Assembly (NCBI GenBank): GCA_039920305.1
Contig: JBDSEA010000050.1
Coordinates: 1-17,106, forward strand
Reading direction: 5' to 3'
From: DASRAJ01 sp039920305
GTDB taxonomy: Bacteria > Bacteroidota > Bacteroidia > Chitinophagales > UBA10324
Length of the DNA: 17,106 nucleotides
This document shows positions 14,001 to 17,106 of this stretch, piece after piece. The position numbers and the translations under genes were made by a program. The notes under the pieces were generated by a model, which searched no databases, was not told the origin of the DNA, and was given only the letters and a program-made list of their open reading frames with translations. Within the stretch, counting starts at the first letter, position 1, and every line of letters starts with the position of its first letter.

Positions 14001-16208
14001 TTAATGCATCACCATCATTTTGCAGGTTCGTATTTCTTCGTCATCAAGCAGAAAAGCAAAATATGCACCGGGCAACCAGTTGCTGCAGTCAACTACTAAA
14101 CGGATCCAGCCATTCTCCCTGCTAAAATTAGTAACCATAGTTTCACCCATTTCATTTTTTACTGTAAGAAGCATGGACATATTCTTCCCCACAAAGAATC
14201 GCAATTGAAGCCTTTGATCAGCCGGTGAAGGAAACAGGTAAATTCCATTAACGTCAGCATACTCTGATTCTGATTCTGATTCAACGCTATTTCTCATCTG
14301 GATTTTAGCCAGCGAACAGTGACGAATCTCACTAATCGTATCGTTAAATACTACACGAAGACTATCCTTCTTATTGCGGTATTCCTGGATCAGTGAAGTA
14401 TAAGCAGGATTGAAAATCTGATTTGTGTTTTCTTTTGGATCTATGATAAGATCATAAAATTCCTCAGTGGTCTGATCGCAAAAGCTATATATGTATTTGT
14501 ACTCAACTGAGCGTACAGCCCTTATGGGAGGTAAAGCTTCCTGAGAACAGTACTCATATAAAAAATCTTTTCGGGGAATGGTGCCATTGAAGAGCTGGTG
14601 AAGAGAAATGCCATCCATTTTAAAAGTATCAGGAATATTGGCGGCTTCAAGAATGGTAGGGGCAAGATCCATATTGGAACCAATCTGATCAGTTACCACT
14701 GTATTCCACATGAACCATGCAGGGTAACGAATAAACAGCGGTAAACGGATTGACTCTTCCAGAGCCACCTGCTTGGCTGCCATTAAATGCTCACCTTTCA
14801 TATAGCCATTATCAGATGTGAAAATGACCATCGTGCTGTCGAGAATTCCCATGTTCTCCAACCGGGTTAAGATGGTATCAACATTCATATCAGTGCCCTG
14901 CTGGGTTTGAAACTCAATGAGACGCATGCTATCGGTTTGTGACGCATTAAAATCCCATCTCTGATCAAAGGTGTAATAGTAACGGGGATAATTCTTTGGA
15001 TATTTATAGAAATTGGATGGAAATGGCATCGTCTGGTTTACATAAAAGCTTGTATCCTGATCGCGCGGAATCGAGGGACCATGCGGGGATATCGGCCAGA
15101 ACATAAGGAAGAAAGGTTTATTAGCAGGAATGGAATCAAAAAAGGCCCCCAGTAACTGACTGTATACGTCTGTCACATGCCCCGGGTAGTCCTTATGAAT
15201 TCCATTTGTGAAAAGATGCGGATCAATATATGCAAGGGATGCGCTCACCGCATACCAGTCACAACCATCGGGGTTGTTTGAAAAAGTGTACTTACCAATC
15301 ACCCCGGTAAAATATCCATTGTCATGCAGTATTTCCTGAATCTGGGGTATAGAAGTATTGATATTATTTTTGTTAGAAACGGCTCCGTGCTTATGCGCAT
15401 ATAAGCCAGTTAAAATCGTTCCCCGACTGGGAGTACACTGGCTTGAAGTTGGAAGAAAATATTTAAAGTTCACACCTTCATTAGCTATCCGGTCAATAGA
15501 GGGATAATTTAAATATGAAGGTCCCCCATTAGGTTTAAACGCATCATAGCGCGCATCATCGAGCAAAATCATTACGATATTAGGATGCGCGGGTACGACG
15601 GCATTCAAAGTGAGGAAAGTAACACTCTCGGTCCATGCTGAAGTATCTGCGCTGCAGGCGCTGCGAACCTGCACTTCATAATTGGTTTGTGGTTCAAGAG
15701 CGATGATAGTATAGGATGGCACCATGATGTTCCCCACCTTGTTCCACACAGAATTAGCTGTTTTTTTATACCGAAGAATATAGCTGGAAGCAGGGCATAC
15801 GGGCATCCACGTGGTGTGTGCAGAGGCAGAAGTGATGTTAGAAACTTCCGGATTATTCGGCAGTGAACATGAATTTGTTTTCACTGAAATGATATTGCTA
15901 AAAACTCCCGCATTATTATTAGGGCAAACTGATGCCACACTAAAATCGTATGGAGTAACAGAAGATAGACCTGAAACCGTGTATGCAGTGGTATTTCCCG
16001 CATTCACTTTTATCCAAGTTGAGGAGGCTTTAAGCTTGTATCGTAGTTTGTAACTGGCAGCACCATTCACCGCCTTCCATGTAATAGTGATAGAGCAGCT
16101 TGTTTTTGAGAGCGGAGTAAGATTAGCAGGAGCAGGAAGTGGACAATCTGCAAATGATGCATTCGTGATTAAAAATATTGAAAAGAAAAAGAGTATCAAT
16201 TTTTTCAT
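14001..16208 (-). CDS. Secreted sulfatase with two FN3 domains and a T9SS sorting domain
   Basis: 735-residue precursor from ATG 16208; an upstream in-frame TTG at 16268 would put 20 residues before the signal peptide and is rejected. Signal peptide about 1-20 (MKKLILFFFSIFLITNASFA). Two fibronectin-III-like domains follow (about 22-112 and 113-200) with the ASYKLRYK/SSYILRYKK strands and cysteines. The sulfatase domain runs from about 208 (HPNIVMILLDDARYDAF, metal residues D217-D218) with the formylglycine signature CTPSRGTILTG (C258), YAHKHG, GVIGKY, SPHGPS and TSDNGYMKGEH (D466-N467). This is an S1-type hydrolase of sulfate esters; the substrate cannot be told. A Ser-Glu run (SESESESEY, 642-650) links to a C-terminal type-A T9SS domain (YLFPSPADQRLQLRF to LPGAYFAFLLDDEEIRTCKMMVMH). 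The protein should reach the outer membrane surface or be released. The maturation enzyme is not in the window. Confidence 0.93.
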   Translation of the reverse strand: MKKLILFFFSIFLITNASFADCPLPAPANLTPLSKTSCSITITWKAVNGAASYKLRYKLKASSTWIKVNAGNTTAYTVSGLSSVTPYDFSVASVCPNNNAGVFSNIISVKTNSCSLPNNPEVSNITSASAHTTWMPVCPASSYILRYKKTANSVWNKVGNIMVPSYTIIALEPQTNYEVQVRSACSADTSAWTESVTFLTLNAVVPAHPNIVMILLDDARYDAFKPNGGPSYLNYPSIDRIANEGVNFKYFLPTSSQCTPSRGTILTGLYAHKHGAVSNKNNINTSIPQIQEILHDNGYFTGVIGKYTFSNNPDGCDWYAVSASLAYIDPHLFTNGIHKDYPGHVTDVYSQLLGAFFDSIPANKPFFLMFWPISPHGPSIPRDQDTSFYVNQTMPFPSNFYKYPKNYPRYYYTFDQRWDFNASQTDSMRLIEFQTQQGTDMNVDTILTRLENMGILDSTMVIFTSDNGYMKGEHLMAAKQVALEESIRLPLFIRYPAWFMWNTVVTDQIGSNMDLAPTILEAANIPDTFKMDGISLHQLFNGTIPRKDFLYEYCSQEALPPIRAVRSVEYKYIYSFCDQTTEEFYDLIIDPKENTNQIFNPAYTSLIQEYRNKKDSLRVVFNDTISEIRHCSLAKIQMRNSVESESESEYADVNGIYLFPSPADQRLQLRFFVGKNMSMLLTVKNEMGETMVTNFSRENGWIRLVVDCSNWLPGAYFAFLLDDEEIRTCKMMVMH
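14263..14282. repeat. Hexamer microsatellite TCTGAT, three copies
   Basis: Three tandem TCTGAT units plus two bases inside the sulfatase gene, encoding the alternating Ser-Glu linker just before the T9SS sorting domain. Units of six bases keep the frame, so slippage would only change linker length. Confidence 0.75.
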
Positions 16209-16233
16209 AAAGCAAATTAAATAAAGCAGTGAG

Positions 16234-16500
16234 TTAGGTAAATTTACACATACAATATAGCATGTCAAAGTATTTCATGTCATTGTAGATAATTTTTGCA
16301 TAGTACGCTATCGGAAATAATCCAGGCAATCCCAGTTCATAAAATGTAGCACCGGAATACGGATACGAGACAAAATCATCAGCAGAAGATTTCATGTCAT
16401 AAGTAGTGAATTGGAAAGCCAGTAATAATTTCGAAGTTAACTGTTTTCCCTCATCAAAAAGTACCGCAATTTCAATTGGACAGAGACTGATGAGTTTCAT
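16234..16500 (-). CDS. Doubtful small ORF, 88 residues, unknown function
   Basis: Open frame from ATG 16500; the frame also has an ATG at 16545 that overlaps the esterase end by 17 bases and gives 103 residues. I do not recognise the product. It begins MKLISLCPIEIAVLFDEGKQ and has aromatic-rich segments (FVSYPYSGATFYELGLPGLF) without a clear signal peptide or membrane helix. The last residues (DMKYFDMLYCMCKFT) are encoded by DNA that also carries the good sulfatase promoter, which argues against strong coding constraint there. It may be a real small gene, a decayed remnant or chance. Confidence 0.35.
   Translation of the reverse strand: MKLISLCPIEIAVLFDEGKQLTSKLLLAFQFTTYDMKSSADDFVSYPYSGATFYELGLPGLFPIAYYAKIIYNDMKYFDMLYCMCKFT
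16239..16269 (-). promoter_or_regulatory. Candidate Bacteroidota-type promoter of the sulfatase gene
   Basis: On the minus strand TTTG (16269-16266) is followed after exactly 19 bases by TAAATTTA (16246-16239), one mismatch from TAnnTTTG. This is the consensus spacing for Bacteroidota primary-sigma promoters. Transcription would start near 16232, giving a leader of about 24 bases before ATG 16208. Confidence 0.6.
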
Positions 16501-16528
16501 AAATATTGACCTTTTTTCCTCTTTGATT

Positions 16529-17106
16529 CTATTGGTTACCACCATATAGCATTCTCAGCGCATTAAACACCGCCTGATGACTTACCGTCGCATGTTCTTC
16601 CTGTGGCAGATAGTCAAAGTACACATTTAATGTTTTGCTTATGGAGCTTTTAAGTTTGTCTGCAAGGAGGTTTGCATCTACCTCATGTACCCTGGGAAAA
16701 TCACCCGGCGTCAAACCTTCTTTACCAACGCCAATATAGATTTCAGTATTTGCTTTAAAGCTGTCTTGCAACAATGCTGATGGCAGGTTTAGCAACGACC
16801 CATTGTCCCACCACAAGCTCGGGCTTACAATAATATAGTGATCGAAAAGTGTTGGCTGCTTAAGCAAAATTTCTATTGCTAACAGTCCGCCCAAAGATTC
16901 GCCGATAATGGTACGTGAACCATTGGATTTGTATTTATTTTCAATATAGGGTTGCAATTCTTTTTCTAAGAAACTGATGAACTTGTCTGAGTGGCCGGCG
17001 GTTGGATACCGTTTTTGATCAGCCGCAATTGTTGTCGGAAAGGTAAAGTCCCGTTTCCTGTCGGTGTTCGCAATTCCAACAACAATCGATTTGGGAACCC
17101 GGTTGA
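16529..17106 (-). CDS. Putative esterase, alpha/beta hydrolase (siderophore-esterase type), 5' end beyond the window
   Basis: The visible C-terminal 191 residues, read from the right edge without a stop, belong to the putative-esterase family (Pfam PF00756), which includes enterobactin/bacillibactin esterases of the IroE/BesA kind. Diagnostic segments: SIVVGIANTDRKRDFT, then DKFISFLEKELQPYI, the nucleophile elbow GESLGG (Ser), and FDHYIIVSPSLWWDNGSLL. The probable catalytic His is in QEEHATVSH near the end. The start and any signal peptide lie outside, so location and true length are unknown. An internal TTG at 16957 must not be taken as the start because homology continues upstream. The reaction would be ester hydrolysis; a siderophore or other substrate is not shown by the context, which is a sulfatase downstream. 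Confidence 0.9.
   Translation of the reverse strand, partial: NRVPKSIVVGIANTDRKRDFTFPTTIAADQKRYPTAGHSDKFISFLEKELQPYIENKYKSNGSRTIIGESLGGLLAIEILLKQPTLFDHYIIVSPSLWWDNGSLLNLPSALLQDSFKANTEIYIGVGKEGLTPGDFPRVHEVDANLLADKLKSSISKTLNVYFDYLPQEEHATVSHQAVFNALRMLYGGNQ

Noticed and set aside
16208..16268. Upstream in-frame TTG as the sulfatase start
   Set aside because: It would put 20 residues before a textbook signal peptide, and the stretch contains the candidate promoter and leader.

Overview
The window comes from a Bacteroidota bacterium, probably near Chitinophagales/Sphingobacteriia. The evidence is the short (289-residue) Bacteroidota-type primary sigma factor, a secreted sulfatase ending in a type IX secretion (T9SS) sorting domain, TTTG-N19-TAnnTTTG-like promoters in place of the E. 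coli -35/-10, and little use of Shine-Dalgarno sequences. No tRNA, rRNA, CRISPR array, transposase or integrase was seen.

Left block (1-9773, all minus strand). Transcription runs right to left: an LptF/LptG-type lipopolysaccharide-export permease; then, 11 to 65 bases on, a very large NtrY-like membrane histidine kinase with no adjacent NtrX regulator; a small histidine kinase and its OmpR-type regulator; an unrecognised 118-residue protein; and a second histidine kinase with an OmpR-type regulator that runs off the left edge. That is three kinases and two regulators, so this is a signalling cluster attached to an envelope-transport gene. Three of these genes have no usable ATG near their 5' end and must start at GTG or TTG.

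Middle block (9804-13733). An unrecognised 207-residue gene (+) converges on a START-like gene (-), and the two share one TTATAA as their last two codons. Then come rpoD, a four-helix-bundle (23S-intervening-sequence type) gene and ffh, all on the plus strand. The four-helix gene is bracketed by two inverted arrays of four GTGAAAY-like heptamers. One array begins six bases after the rpoD stop and the other ends five bases before the ffh start, which looks like a small insertion cassette filling the whole gap between two housekeeping genes. This is the most unusual structure in the window.

Right block (13734-17106, minus strand). After a gene-free 267-base gap with a hairpin terminator come a secreted FN3-FN3-sulfatase-T9SS protein with its own good promoter, a doubtful small ORF, and the 3' part of an esterase of the siderophore-esterase type that continues beyond the right edge.

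The window is mostly ordinary chromosomal sequence. I see no complete new defence or mobile system. The heptamer-bracketed four-helix cassette and the permease-linked giant kinase are the best candidates for follow-up.
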